Below, one piece after another: positions 25,923 to 35,207 of a stretch of 64,000 bases of DNA. A model generated the notes under the pieces. The model had not been told where the DNA came from. It did not search any database and saw only the letters and a program-made list of their open reading frames with translations. The stretch's first letter is position 1. Every line of letters begins with the position of its first letter. A program made the translations under genes and the position numbers. The stretch comes from Virgisporangium aliadipatigenens (GTDB lineage Bacteria > Actinomycetota > Actinomycetes > Mycobacteriales > Micromonosporaceae): NCBI RefSeq assembly GCF_016863615.1, contig NZ_BOPF01000012.1:1-64000 (forward strand), given 5' to 3'.

Positions 25923-26789
25923 TCAGAAGCTCGCGGCCGGTCCGGCCTGTCCGCCGCGCCGGCGCAGGTACTTCTCGAACTCCTGCGCGATCTCGTCGCC
26001 GGACAGCGCCTGCATGCCGTCGTCGCCGGAGCGTTCCTCCAGCTCGCGCACGTACTCGGCCAACTCGGCGTCCTGCTCGGCGGCCTGGCGCAGCCGCGCC
26101 TCCCACTCGGCCGACTCCTCGGCGAGGTCGGCGGTGGGGATCGGCAGGTCGAGGACCTCCTCGATCCGGTGCAGCAGGGCCAGGGTGGCCTTCGGGCACG
26201 GCGGGTTGTTGGCGTAGTGCGGCACGTGCACCCAGAACGACAGCGCGTCCAGCTCCGCCCGCGTGGCCACGTCCTGCAGGACCCCGACGATGCCGGTCGG
26301 TCCCTCGTAGCGGCTCAGGGTCAGCCCGTAGCGCTCGGCGACGGAACGGTCCGACGCGCTCCCGCTGATCGGCAGCGGCCGGGTATAGGGAACGTCCGCC
26401 AGCAGCGCGCCCAGCAGGATGATGCGGCTCACGTCGAGGCTGTGGCACACCTCGAGCAGCTCGTCGCAGAACGTCCGCCAGCGCATGCTCGGCTCGATGC
26501 CGCGGATGAGCACGACGTCCCGGTCGGCCCCCGGCGGCTTCGCCACGGTGAACCGCGTCGTCGGCCACTCCACGCGGCGGGTCTCCCCGTCGGCGAGCGT
26601 CACGGTCGGCCGGTTTACCTGGAAGTCGTAGAACTCCTCGGGATCCAGCGACGCGACGACCTTTCCGCCCCAGATCTCCCCGAGATGCTCGACGACGGCG
26701 GTCGAGGCGTCTGCGGCATCGTTCCATCCCTCGAAGGCCGCGATGGCGATCGGGGAACGTAGCACAGGCAAGCCGTCGAACTCGGTCAC
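25923..26789 (-). CDS. PAC2 family protein
   Basis: A 288-residue protein of the PAC2 family, related in fold to proteasome-assembly chaperone 2. Family signatures are AAFEGWNDAADAST near the N-terminus, LIRGIEPSMRWRTFCDELLE, the LLGALLADVPYTRP segment and VHVPHYANNPPCPKA. The C-terminal 70 residues are a charged helix. In actinomycetes these proteins are ubiquitous; the role is undetermined and a link to the proteasome is only suggested by the fold. The GTG start has TAGGCT 6 nt upstream. Confidence 0.9.
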   Translation of the reverse strand: MTEFDGLPVLRSPIAIAAFEGWNDAADASTAVVEHLGEIWGGKVVASLDPEEFYDFQVNRPTVTLADGETRRVEWPTTRFTVAKPPGADRDVVLIRGIEPSMRWRTFCDELLEVCHSLDVSRIILLGALLADVPYTRPLPISGSASDRSVAERYGLTLSRYEGPTGIVGVLQDVATRAELDALSFWVHVPHYANNPPCPKATLALLHRIEEVLDLPIPTADLAEESAEWEARLRQAAEQDAELAEYVRELEERSGDDGMQALSGDEIAQEFEKYLRRRGGQAGPAASF

Positions 26790-26795
26790 CGGCCC

Positions 26796-26801
26796 AGCCT
26801 A
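26796..26801 (-). promoter_or_regulatory. -10 element, leaderless promoter of the PAC2 gene
   Basis: On the minus strand TAGGCT is followed by 6 nt and the GTG at 26789. Confidence 0.5.
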
Positions 26802-26928
26802 CGCGGGTGTGCTGACATGCGCTCATGGCCGCGCCGGGTATCCGGACGTGAACCCGTCGATCCCTGGCCGGGCGGTGAGCCCGTTCGGGCGAGCCTGCGC
26901 CACTTCCGGCCCGGCGCCGTGGGCCAGG

Positions 26929-26958
26929 ATGACAAGGCGTCAGCGATCCATCTATGCT
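26929..26958 (+). promoter_or_regulatory. Candidate promoter of the nucleotide-sugar operon
   Basis: ATGACA (26929-26934) and TATGCT (26953-26958) are spaced 18 bp, giving a start near 26965 and a leader of about 115 nt. The leader contains TTTTTTGCAAGATCG at 26985-26999, whose last 9 bases match one arm of the palindrome at 41039-41108. Confidence 0.4.
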
Positions 26959-27081
26959 GCGGGGCGCGGTGCGCGGGGTTGCCCTTTTTTGCAAGATCGG
27001 CGTCCGGCCCGCAGCACCGCCGCCCCGACACGGAGGGTGGCCGGTGCCCGGTCCAGTCGTGAATGTGGGGAAGGCGACGGC

Positions 27082-28293
27082 GTGGTTGCAGCAGAGAACA
27101 CAGACCGGTTCGACCGGGATGTCGTGATCATCGGCGGGTGTGGTCGGGTGGGGCTGCCGCTCGGCATCGCACTCGCGTCGCGTGGTCGTTCCGTAACTCT
27201 GTATGACATCAACGCGACCGCGGTGGAGACCGTCAACAGTGGACAGCTGCCGTTCACCGAGGACGGCGCGGCCGATCTGCTCGCCGCCGCCGTCGCGGAC
27301 GGTTCGCTGAAGGCCACCGTGGATCCGGCGAGCGTGGCGTCCGCGGAGACCCTGGTGGTCATCGTGGGCACTCCCGTCGACGAGCACCTCAACCCCGACC
27401 TCGGCGCGGTGCCGCGGGCGCTGGAGCGCTGCGTGGAGCACCTGCGCGACGGGCAGCTGGTGGTGCTGCGCAGCACCGTTCACCCCGGCGTGACGGCGCT
27501 GACCGAGCGGCTGCTGCAGCGGCACGGGCTCGACATCGACGTGGCGTTCTGCCCGGAGCGCATCGCCGAGGGCTACGCGATGACGGAGCTGTTCACGCTC
27601 CCGCAGATCGTGTCGGCCCGGGGGGATCGCGCCATCGAGCGCGCCTCGGAGTTCTTCAGCGTGCTGACGACCAACATCGTCACGCTGATCCCCGAGGAGG
27701 CCGAGCTCGCGAAGCTGTACACGAACACGTGGCGGTACATGAAGTTCGCGACTGCCAACCAGTTCTGGATGATGGCCAACGACGCCGGCCTGGACTTCGA
27801 GCGGATCCGGCACGCCATCCGCTACGACTACCCGCGCGCCGCCGACCTGCCCGGGCCGGGCTTCGCGGCCGGGCCGTGCCTGCTCAAGGACACGATGCAG
27901 CTGGCCGCGTTCAACAACAACAACTTCGTGCTCGGCCACACGGCGATGCTGATCAACGAGGGCCTGCCGCTGTACCTGGTGGCGCGGCTGGAGCAGCAGT
28001 TCGACCTGTCGAAGATGACGGTCGGCGTGCTCGGCATGGCGTTCAAGGGCGGTAGCGACGACCCGCGCGAGAGCCTCGCCTACAAGCTGCGCAAGATCCT
28101 CATGCTGAAGGCCAACGAGACGCTCTGCTCGGACCCGTACATCGTCGACGAGCGGTTCACCCCGCTGGAGGAGGTGCTGGAGCGCGCCGACCTGCTGGTC
28201 ATCGCCGCGCCGCACCCCGAGTACCGCGATCTCGAGACCGACAAGCCGGTGGCCGACATGTGGGGGATCGCCGGGCGGGGCATGAAGGTATGA
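27082..28293 (+). CDS. Nucleotide-sugar dehydrogenase (UDP-glucose/GDP-mannose dehydrogenase family)
   Basis: A 403-residue NAD-dependent enzyme oxidising the C6 hydroxyl of a nucleotide sugar to a uronic acid. Rossmann motif GGCGRVGLPLG near the N-terminus; catalytic region FCPERIAEG, KLYTNTWRYMKFATANQ with the active-site Lys and Asn, and the catalytic Cys in AGPCLLKD. GVLGMAFKGGSDDPRES marks the C-terminal domain. The GTG at 27082 is supported by GGGGAAGG 7 nt upstream. It overlaps the glycosyltransferase start by 4 bp. The exact sugar (UDP-glucose, UDP-ManNAc or other) cannot be read from the sequence. Confidence 0.9.
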   Translation: MVAAENTDRFDRDVVIIGGCGRVGLPLGIALASRGRSVTLYDINATAVETVNSGQLPFTEDGAADLLAAAVADGSLKATVDPASVASAETLVVIVGTPVDEHLNPDLGAVPRALERCVEHLRDGQLVVLRSTVHPGVTALTERLLQRHGLDIDVAFCPERIAEGYAMTELFTLPQIVSARGDRAIERASEFFSVLTTNIVTLIPEEAELAKLYTNTWRYMKFATANQFWMMANDAGLDFERIRHAIRYDYPRAADLPGPGFAAGPCLLKDTMQLAAFNNNNFVLGHTAMLINEGLPLYLVARLEQQFDLSKMTVGVLGMAFKGGSDDPRESLAYKLRKILMLKANETLCSDPYIVDERFTPLEEVLERADLLVIAAPHPEYRDLETDKPVADMWGIAGRGMKV

Positions 28294-29051
28294 AGCCGCA
28301 GGTCTCAGTCGTCATCCCGGTCTACGAGGAGGGTGAGTCGATCCTCACCTGCCTCAACCGGATCCTGCGCGAGGTGAGCCTCCCGTGCGAGGTCCTCGTG
28401 GTGCACGACTTCCCCGAGGACTCGACCGTTCCCTACGTCGAGAAGCTCGCCGAGGAGGACCCGCGGGTCCGCGCCGTGCTCAACACCTACGGGCGGGGAC
28501 CGGCAAACGCGATCCGCTTCGGCATCGACGCCGCCGCGGCGCCGGTGGCCGTGGTGACGATGGCGGACGGCTCCGACGACCCGCGGCAGATCGACGAGTT
28601 GGCGCGCCTGGTGGACCGCGGGGTCGTGGTGGCCGCCGCGTCCCGGTACATGCCGGGCGGCCAGCAGGTCGGCGGCCCGCGGATCAAGAAGGCGATGTCC
28701 GCGTTCGCCGGCCGGTCGCTGCACTGGTTCGCCCGGGTCGGTACCCGCGACGCCACCAACAGCTTCAAGGCGTACTCGACGGACTTCGTGCGCGAGGTCG
28801 GCATCGAGAGCCGGTCCGGGTTCGAGATCGGGCTGGAGCTGACCGCCAAGGCGACCCGGATGCGGTTGCCCGTCGCGGAGCTGCCCACCATCTGGCTCGA
28901 CCGGCAGCTCGGGGACTCGCGCTTCGACCTGGCCCGCTGGATGCCGAGCTACCTGCGCTGGTACCGGTTCGCCTACGGCAGCCGCCTCTCGGCCGAGCAG
29001 ATCCGCGCCGGCGCGGCGGCCCGGGCGAAGAAGACCGACAAGACCGGGTAA
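28290..29051 (+). CDS. Glycosyltransferase family 2 protein
   Basis: A 253-residue GT-A fold glycosyltransferase. It starts VSVVIPVYEEGESI; the nucleotide-sugar and metal motif is MADGSDDP; the acceptor region GFEIGLELTAKATRMRL and a membrane-proximal C-terminus with basic residues (ARAKKTDK) follow. No transmembrane helix is evident, unlike DPM-type fusions. ATG 28290 overlaps the dehydrogenase stop (ATGA), so translation is coupled. It probably transfers the sugar made by its neighbours to a lipid carrier or glycan. Confidence 0.88.
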   Translation: MKPQVSVVIPVYEEGESILTCLNRILREVSLPCEVLVVHDFPEDSTVPYVEKLAEEDPRVRAVLNTYGRGPANAIRFGIDAAAAPVAVVTMADGSDDPRQIDELARLVDRGVVVAAASRYMPGGQQVGGPRIKKAMSAFAGRSLHWFARVGTRDATNSFKAYSTDFVREVGIESRSGFEIGLELTAKATRMRLPVAELPTIWLDRQLGDSRFDLARWMPSYLRWYRFAYGSRLSAEQIRAGAAARAKKTDKTG

Positions 29052-29119
29052 GATTCGCGCGGTTCGACCCGTGCGGACAGTGATGTTGTCTGGTGTTTGA
29101 CTTTCAAGGAGACGAGCGA

Positions 29120-30145
29120 GTGGCAAAGATTCTGGTCACCGGTTCCGCCGGTTTCATCGGCGGCTACGTGGTTGAGGAGCTGCTCGCGCGCGGCAACCAG
29201 GTCGTCGGTATTGACAACTACTCGAAGTACGGCCCGGTCACGCGCAGTTACGACAACCACCCCAACTACCACTTCATCGAGGGCGACGCGCGCGACGTCG
29301 ACCTGATGACGAAGACGCTGTCGGACTGCGACCACTTCATCGCCGGCGCGGCGATGATCGGCGGCATCTCCTACTTCCACGCCTACGCCTACGACCTGCT
29401 CGCCACCAACGAGCGGATCATGGCGTCGTCCTGCGACGCGGCGATCGCCGCCCACCGCGAGGGCCGGCTGAAGAAGGTCACCTACCTCTCGTCGTCGATG
29501 GTGTTCGAGTCGACCGAGCACTGGCCCTCCAAGGAGGGTGACGAGCGCAAGATCCCGCCGCCGCTCTCGTCGTACGGCTTCCAGAAGCTGGCCGTCGAGT
29601 ACTACGCGCGCGCCGCGTGGGACCAGTACAAGCTGCCGTACACGATCGTGCGGCCGTTCAACTGCGTCGGCGTGGGCGAGGGTCGGGCGCTCGGCGAGGT
29701 CGAGGTGCTCTCCGGCAACGTGAAGCTGGCGATGTCGCACGTCGTCCCGGACCTGGTCCAGAAGGTCATCAAGGGCCAGGACCCGCTGCACATCCTGGGC
29801 GACGGCAGCCAGGTGCGCCACTACACCTACGGCGGCGACCTGGCCAAGGGCATCATCGCCGCGATGGAGCACCCGGACGCCACCAACAACGACTTCAACA
29901 TCTCCACGGCGGTCTCCACCTCGGTGACCGAGCTGGCCGAGGTGATCTGGCGCAAGATCAAGGGCCCGGACGTCCCGCTCTCCCTGGTCAGCGACGACCC
30001 GTACGAGTACGACGTGCAGAAGCGCGTCCCGGACGTGACCAAGTCGAAGGAGGTCCTCGGCTTCGAGGCCACCACCGACCTGTCGACCATGCTCGACGAG
30101 GTCATCCCGTGGGTGAAGCAGGCCGTGGCCGACGGCCGCCTCTGA
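29120..30145 (+). CDS. NAD-dependent epimerase/dehydratase
   Basis: A 341-residue extended short-chain dehydrogenase. The NAD motif is GSAGFIGGYV, the catalytic Ser lies in LSSSMVFES and the Tyr/Lys pair in SYGFQKLAVEYY; VRPFNCVGVGEGRALG and VRHYTYGGDLAKG are typical of nucleotide-sugar epimerases. It likely inverts or dehydrates the sugar nucleotide used by the preceding glycosyltransferase. The GTG at 29120 has AAGGA 9 nt upstream. A strong hairpin follows the gene, closing the operon. Confidence 0.9.
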   Translation: MAKILVTGSAGFIGGYVVEELLARGNQVVGIDNYSKYGPVTRSYDNHPNYHFIEGDARDVDLMTKTLSDCDHFIAGAAMIGGISYFHAYAYDLLATNERIMASSCDAAIAAHREGRLKKVTYLSSSMVFESTEHWPSKEGDERKIPPPLSSYGFQKLAVEYYARAAWDQYKLPYTIVRPFNCVGVGEGRALGEVEVLSGNVKLAMSHVVPDLVQKVIKGQDPLHILGDGSQVRHYTYGGDLAKGIIAAMEHPDATNNDFNISTAVSTSVTELAEVIWRKIKGPDVPLSLVSDDPYEYDVQKRVPDVTKSKEVLGFEATTDLSTMLDEVIPWVKQAVADGRL

Positions 30146-30163
30146 TCTCCCGCACGCTCGCGC

Positions 30164-30196
30164 AACGGCGCCGCCCCTCCCGGGGGTGGCGCCGTT
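30164..30196 (+). terminator. Hairpin terminator of the nucleotide-sugar operon
   Basis: AACGGCGCC (30164-30172) pairs perfectly with GGCGCCGTT (30188-30196); the inner bases CCCC and GGGG extend the stem around TCCC. It begins 19 bp after the epimerase stop. Confidence 0.75.
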
Positions 30197-30228
30197 CGTG
30201 TCTGCTCAACCCGCCCGCACCGCGGCCG

Positions 30229-31854
30229 ATGGGTTCACCCGTGAGCGAGGAGCGCGTCGACCCGGTGATCCGTTTCCGCACGCTGCACACTCTTCGGGAA
30301 CGCGACGACGCGATGTTCGCCGCCACCGACTGGGACGGCTGGCGGATCCCGATGCCGGACCGGCTGGGGGTGCGGCCCGGGCAGGTTCTCCCGCTGCCGT
30401 CGGGACCGTCGACGATGGTCGACCTGGTGGTGCCCGCCGACGGGTACGAGGTGATCCGGATCTGGCACGAGGTGCGCCGGACCGGCGTGGGGCTGGCGGC
30501 GGTGCGACCGCGCAGCGACCCGGAGCGCACGCTGAACATGGTGATGATCGACGTGCGGGACGAGTACGGCGTTCTCGCCTGCGTGCTGACCACCTCCGGC
30601 ACCGCGGCCGACTCCTCGACGGCGCTCACCGGTGCGCTGGTGGCGCCCGTTCGGCCGCGCACCGGGGTCATCCTGAAGAACCGCGCCGCCCAGATCATCG
30701 ACATCGACGAACGCGTCAGCGGGATGCTCGGCTTCACGCCGGAACAGATGATCGGGCAGCCGGCGTCGAGCTTCGTGCACCCCGACGACCAGAACCGGGC
30801 GCTGTCCTCCTGGATGGAGATGCTCGGCACCCGGCAGAACGGGCGGATCCGGCTGCGGCACCGCCGCCGCGACGACACCTACCTGTGGGTGGAGATCGAG
30901 AACATCTACCGCGACGCCGAGGACGCGGCCGACATCGTGGTGGCCGGCCAGATGAGCGACATCTCCGACGAGATGGCCGCCCACGAGGAACTCGACCGCC
31001 GCGAACGCCTCTTCCGCCGGCTCGCCGAGTCGATCCCCACCGGCCTGCTCCAGCTCGACGTCGACGGGGTGCCGGTCTACTCCAACGACCGGCTGGCCGC
31101 GCTGTTGGGCGTTCCCACGGCCAAGAATCTGGACGAACAGCTCGCGACGGTCGCGGCCGGCGACCGCGCGGCCCTGGACGCGGCCCTGACCGCGACGCGG
31201 GTCGACGGGACCGACCACGAGTTGGAGGTGGAGATCGTCCTGCCCGATTCGGTCGAACGCCGCCGCTGCACCGTCAGCACCGTCGCGCTCACCGAACGGG
31301 ACGGGACCCTGGTCTGCTTCGCCGACATCACCGACAGCGCCCGGATGCGCGAGGAACTGCGCGTCAAGGCCACCTACGACGAGCTCACCGGCTGCCTCAA
31401 CCGCGCCTCGACCCTGGCCGCGCTGGAGCACGCGCTCGCCACCGACGAACGCCCACCGGCGGTGATCTTCGTGGATCTGGACCGCTTCAAGCCGGTGAAC
31501 GACTCCCTCGGGCACGCGGCCGGCGACGAACTGCTCGCCCACACCGCCGCCCTGCTGACCCGCCTGGTCCGCCACGACGACGTCGTCGGCCGGGTCGGCG
31601 GGGACGAGTTCCTGCTGGTGTGCCGGCGGCCGGGCGGGGAGGAGGAGGTGCTCGAGGTGGCCCGGCGGGTGCGCGACGCGCTGCGCCACGACGTGACGTT
31701 GAGCGCGGGCACCGTGCGCATCGGCGGCAGCATCGGGGTCGCGCAGGCCTGGCCCGGGGCCTCCGGTGACGCGCTCGTGGCACGCGCCGACGCGGCGATG
31801 TACGAGGCGAAACGGCACGGCGGCGGCGATCCCGTGGTCTATCACCACGGCTGA
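30229..31854 (+). CDS. PAS-domain diguanylate cyclase (GGDEF)
   Basis: A 541-residue c-di-GMP-synthesis protein. Residues about 1-130 are an unrecognised N-terminal domain, about 140-250 a PAS domain ([20 protein letters not shown]), about 265-380 a second PAS, and about 385-540 a GGDEF domain with an intact GGDEF motif and an inhibitory RxxD site (RHDD) five residues before it. It is soluble, with no membrane helix. Start is ATG 30229; a GTG four codons later is equally possible since neither has a ribosome site. No EAL domain is present. Catalytic residues predict an active, feedback-inhibited cyclase. Confidence 0.9.
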   Translation: MGSPVSEERVDPVIRFRTLHTLRERDDAMFAATDWDGWRIPMPDRLGVRPGQVLPLPSGPSTMVDLVVPADGYEVIRIWHEVRRTGVGLAAVRPRSDPERTLNMVMIDVRDEYGVLACVLTTSGTAADSSTALTGALVAPVRPRTGVILKNRAAQIIDIDERVSGMLGFTPEQMIGQPASSFVHPDDQNRALSSWMEMLGTRQNGRIRLRHRRRDDTYLWVEIENIYRDAEDAADIVVAGQMSDISDEMAAHEELDRRERLFRRLAESIPTGLLQLDVDGVPVYSNDRLAALLGVPTAKNLDEQLATVAAGDRAALDAALTATRVDGTDHELEVEIVLPDSVERRRCTVSTVALTERDGTLVCFADITDSARMREELRVKATYDELTGCLNRASTLAALEHALATDERPPAVIFVDLDRFKPVNDSLGHAAGDELLAHTAALLTRLVRHDDVVGRVGGDEFLLVCRRPGGEEEVLEVARRVRDALRHDVTLSAGTVRIGGSIGVAQAWPGASGDALVARADAAMYEAKRHGGGDPVVYHHG

Positions 31855-31897
31855 CCGATTTGCTCAGGATGCCCGGGAAGTGCCCGATGGTGGGGCT

Positions 31898-34015
31898 ATG
31901 CAACTACGCCATCGTCTGCTGGCGCTCGGGGTCGGCGGCACCATCGTCACCGCGTTGGTCCTGGTAGGGGTCGGTGCGGTCGAGAGCGACCGGTTCAGTG
32001 ATGGCGCGGCCAAGGACATGGAGCGGGTGATCGACGCGAACCTCGGCCGCGTCGCCGAGGACGTCACCCGGCTCGCGACGGCGGTCGGCGACGCCGTGCA
32101 GAACGATGTGAACCGGGCGCAGCAGGTCGCCATCGCCGAGCTCAACCAGCGCGGCGGCATGAGCGTCACCGGCCCGCCGGCGGTCACCTGGGAGGCCACC
32201 AACCAGTTCACCCAGGCGAAGTCCAAGGTCGTCCTGCCCTTCGCCCGGGTGGGCAACGTCTGGCTCAACCAGAACTCCGACCCCGCCGTCCCCACCCCGG
32301 TCGTCGACGAGGTGGTCGGCATGCTCGGCGGCACCGTCACGATCTTCCAGCGCATGAACCCCGCCGGCGACCTGCTGCGGGTGGCGACGAACGTGAAGAA
32401 CAAGGCCGGCAAGCGGGCCATCGGCACCTACATCCCGGCGATCGGGGCCGACGGCAACCCGAACGCGGTCGCCACCGCCATCAAGGACGGCAAGCCGTAC
32501 CGGGGCGTGGCCCTGGTCGTCGACACCTGGTACGTCACCGGCTACGACCCGGTCAAGAACGCCGCCGGGGAGGTCATCGGCGCGATCTACTTCGGCGTGC
32601 CGCAGGCCGACGCGATCGCCAGCCTCACCAAGAACATCGCCAGCACCAAGGTCGGCGACAACGGTTGCGTGACCGTGTTCAGCACGAACACCGCCGACCT
32701 CGGCCGGACCATCGCCTCCTGCAACGCCGACGAGGTCAACAAGACCGTGCTGGACGCCAAGGACGCGAACGGCGTCGAGTGGGTGAAGCAGATCGTCGAG
32801 GCGGCGCCCAAGCTGGCGGCCGACGGGAAGTTCGAGGCGGTGTACCAGCTGCCCGGTTCGGCGGGGGCGCCCGTGGCGCGCAGCGAGGTGGTGGTCACCT
32901 ACTACGCGCCCTACAAGTGGGCCATCGTCACCCGTGCCTACGAGGGGGACCACGCCACGCTCGCGCAGGGGCTGGCCGACGGGCGCAGCACGATGCTGAC
33001 CGCGTTCGGGCTGGCGGCGACGCTGTTGGCGCTGGTGATGGGGACCGTGGCGTGGTTCTGGGCGCGGCGGCTCTCCCGCCGGCTGACCGAGGTCACCCAG
33101 GCGCTGACGCTCGTGTCCAAGCGCGACCTGACCGTGTCGGTGCCGGCCCGCGGTTCGGACGAGATCGGCCAGATGGGCGCGGCCCTGAACACCGCTGTCG
33201 GGGAACTGCGCGTGCTGCTGGGGGAGATCACCGGGACGGCCCACGACGTGGCCTCGTCGGCCGGTCGGGTCTCCGCCGTCGGCGACGAACTCGGCGGGGC
33301 GTCCGAGAACGCGGCGGCCCAGGCCGAGGCGGTGGCCTCCTCGGCCCGCGAGGTCTCCAGCAACGTGCAGACGGTCGCCACCGGTTCCGACGAGATGGCG
33401 CAGTCGATCGGCGAGATCGCGCAGAACGCCCAGGAAGCGGCGAAGGTCGCGCTGGACAGCGTGAAGCTGGCCCAGGAGGCCACCCGGGTGATGGGCCAGC
33501 TCGGCGACTCCAGCGCGCAGATCGTCGACGTCGTCAAGGTGATCAGCGGCATCGCCGAGCAGACCAACCTCCTCGCCCTGAACGCCACCATCGAGGCGGC
33601 CCGGGCGGGAGCCTCCGGCAAGGGGTTCGCGGTCGTGGCCGGCGAGGTGAAGGAGCTGGCCCAGCAGACGGCGACGGCGACCGAGGACGTGACGACCCGG
33701 GTGGCCGCCATCCGCAACGACACCGAGGGCGCGGTCTCGGCGATCAAGGCCATCGCGGCGGCGATCGACCGGGTCAGCGACTTCCAGCGGGCGATCGCCA
33801 CGGCCGTGGAGGAGCAGACGGCGACGACTGCCGAGATGCGCCGCAACGTCGGCCGCGCCGCCGAGGGGAGCGGGTCGATCGCGACGAGCATCGACAGCGT
33901 GACGGACAGCGTGTCGACGGCCCGTCAGGCGGTCGAGTCGTCCCGCGAGGCGGCCGCGAAGCTGAACGCCAACGCGGACACGCTCACCGCGCTGGTGAAC
34001 CGCTTCCGCCTCTAG
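31898..34015 (+). CDS. Methyl-accepting chemotaxis protein with Cache-type sensor
   Basis: A 705-residue chemoreceptor. N-terminal membrane helix (about 8-28), an extracytoplasmic Cache-type sensor to about 365 (ending in a [16 protein letters not shown] segment), a second membrane helix ([20 protein letters not shown]), HAMP ([23 protein letters not shown]), then the coiled-coil signalling domain with the tip [20 protein letters not shown]. The sensor probably binds a small organic acid or similar solute. The start ATG has GGTGGGG upstream. It lies 44 bp behind the GGDEF gene on the same strand, so the two may share a transcript. Confidence 0.92.
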   Translation: MQLRHRLLALGVGGTIVTALVLVGVGAVESDRFSDGAAKDMERVIDANLGRVAEDVTRLATAVGDAVQNDVNRAQQVAIAELNQRGGMSVTGPPAVTWEATNQFTQAKSKVVLPFARVGNVWLNQNSDPAVPTPVVDEVVGMLGGTVTIFQRMNPAGDLLRVATNVKNKAGKRAIGTYIPAIGADGNPNAVATAIKDGKPYRGVALVVDTWYVTGYDPVKNAAGEVIGAIYFGVPQADAIASLTKNIASTKVGDNGCVTVFSTNTADLGRTIASCNADEVNKTVLDAKDANGVEWVKQIVEAAPKLAADGKFEAVYQLPGSAGAPVARSEVVVTYYAPYKWAIVTRAYEGDHATLAQGLADGRSTMLTAFGLAATLLALVMGTVAWFWARRLSRRLTEVTQALTLVSKRDLTVSVPARGSDEIGQMGAALNTAVGELRVLLGEITGTAHDVASSAGRVSAVGDELGGASENAAAQAEAVASSAREVSSNVQTVATGSDEMAQSIGEIAQNAQEAAKVALDSVKLAQEATRVMGQLGDSSAQIVDVVKVISGIAEQTNLLALNATIEAARAGASGKGFAVVAGEVKELAQQTATATEDVTTRVAAIRNDTEGAVSAIKAIAAAIDRVSDFQRAIATAVEEQTATTAEMRRNVGRAAEGSGSIATSIDSVTDSVSTARQAVESSREAAAKLNANADTLTALVNRFRL

Positions 34016-34024
34016 CACGGGCCG

Positions 34025-34408
34025 TCACTCCGCGCCGTCGTACGCCTTCTGGGCCGCCGACACGTCGCTGAGGTGCTCGATGGACCACTCCTGGAGTGCG
34101 CGCAGCGGCCCGAGCAGCGTCCGGCCGGCCTCGGTCAGGGCGTACTCGACGCGCACCGGCACCTCGGGATGGACCGTGCGGCGCACCAGTCCGTCGCGTT
34201 CGAGTCCGCGCAGGGTCTGGGTCAGCATCTTCTGCGAGACGCCGCAGACGCGCCGCCGCAGTTCCGAGAAGCGGGCGTCTCCCTCGCCGAGCACGCCGAC
34301 GATGAGGACGGTCCACCGGTCGCCGATGCGGTCGAGGATGCGGCGGGTCGGACAGTCGGCGGCGTACGGGTCGCCGCGGAGCATCGGGTCCGATTGCGTG
34401 GTTACCAA
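34025..34408 (-). CDS. HxlR family winged-helix regulator
   Basis: A 127-residue regulator. The HxlR signature ADCPTRRILDRIGDRWTVLIV contains the conserved Cys, followed by FSELRRRVCGVSQKMLTQTLRGLERDGLVRR (recognition helix) and a wing. HxlR proteins often sense aldehydes, quinones or thiol oxidants. The TTG at 34408 has AAGAAGG 6 nt upstream; an ATG eight codons later is the alternative. It diverges from an NAD(P)-binding oxidoreductase gene and two palindromes lie in the shared 92-bp gap, so it very probably controls that gene and itself. Confidence 0.9.
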   Translation of the reverse strand: MVTTQSDPMLRGDPYAADCPTRRILDRIGDRWTVLIVGVLGEGDARFSELRRRVCGVSQKMLTQTLRGLERDGLVRRTVHPEVPVRVEYALTEAGRTLLGPLRALQEWSIEHLSDVSAAQKAYDGAE

Positions 34409-34452
34409 GAAGTGCCTTCTTCCCGACGGAGATATGGTCTCTTACGGTAACC
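34400..34452. promoter_or_regulatory. Operator region between the HxlR gene and the oxidoreductase
   Basis: AAGAAG (34407-34412) and CTTCTT (34416-34421) form a perfect inverted repeat with a 3-bp centre. An outer pair GGTTACC (34400-34406) and GGTAACC (34446-34452) is also inverted. The arrangement around both starts fits a dimeric HxlR regulator. Confidence 0.5.
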
Positions 34453-34500
34453 GAAACGGCCCGGCCACGGGTCCTGGAATTTCGACCGGAAGGCATTCCC

Positions 34501-35148
34501 ATGTCCCGCATCACCGTCCTCGGCGGCACCGGCTACGCCGGATCGGCAATCGTCGCGGAGGCCGCCGCACGCGGCCACGAGGTCACCGCGCTCAGCCGCT
34601 CGCTCCCCGAGACCCCCGTCCCGGGTGTGAATTACGTCCAGGGCGACGCCTCGGACGAGGCGACCCTGTCGTCGGTGATCTCCGGTGCGGAGGTCGTGGT
34701 GGGTGCGCTCGCCCCGCGCGGTGTGCTCGTCGACTCGCTGCGCGACGTGTACCGCACGGTCGGGCGCCTCGCCGACGCCGCCGGTGCGCGGCTGTTCCTC
34801 GTCGGTGGCTTCTCGTCGCTGCGCCCGGCCGCCGGCGCGCCGCGCTTCGTGGAGGACCTCACCCACGCGCCCGCCGAGTTCCACCACGAGATCCGCACCG
34901 GGGCGGCGCTGATCCTCGAGGACCTGCCGGCCGCGCCGGAGACGCTCGACTGGGTGTTCGTGAGCCCGCCCGGCGCCTTCGGCTCGTACGTGCCCGGCGA
35001 GCGGCTGGGCACCTACCGGCTCGGTGACGAGGTCGCCGTCGCGCCGGAGGACGGTGGCGCGATCTCCGCCCCGGACTACGCGCTCGGGTTCGTCGACCTG
35101 ATCGAGAAGGGCGACCTGCACCGCGCCCACGTCAACCTGGCCCACTGA
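34501..35148 (+). CDS. NAD(P)-dependent oxidoreductase (NmrA/atypical SDR type)
   Basis: A 215-residue Rossmann-fold protein of the atypical short-chain dehydrogenase group. GGTGYAGSAI is the dinucleotide motif; ALSRSLPE follows with an Arg that favours NADPH, then VNYVQGDASDEATL, and LFLVGGFSSLRP in place of the classical catalytic serine strand. Substrate unknown; quinone- or flavin-reductase-like roles are common beside HxlR regulators. The start ATG has GGAAGG 9 nt upstream. A strong hairpin follows. Confidence 0.87.
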   Translation: MSRITVLGGTGYAGSAIVAEAAARGHEVTALSRSLPETPVPGVNYVQGDASDEATLSSVISGAEVVVGALAPRGVLVDSLRDVYRTVGRLADAAGARLFLVGGFSSLRPAAGAPRFVEDLTHAPAEFHHEIRTGAALILEDLPAAPETLDWVFVSPPGAFGSYVPGERLGTYRLGDEVAVAPEDGGAISAPDYALGFVDLIEKGDLHRAHVNLAH

Positions 35149-35163
35149 GCACCCGCCCCGCTG

Positions 35164-35191
35164 CGCCACGCCGGTCCCGTCCGGCGTGGCG
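35164..35191. terminator. Bidirectional hairpin terminator
   Basis: CGCCACGCCGG (35164-35174) pairs perfectly with CCGGCGTGGCG (35181-35191) around a 6-nt loop. It lies between the convergent oxidoreductase and membrane-protein genes and can serve both. Confidence 0.72.
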
Positions 35192-35207
35192 GCGGAGGCC
35201 GGTTCGC

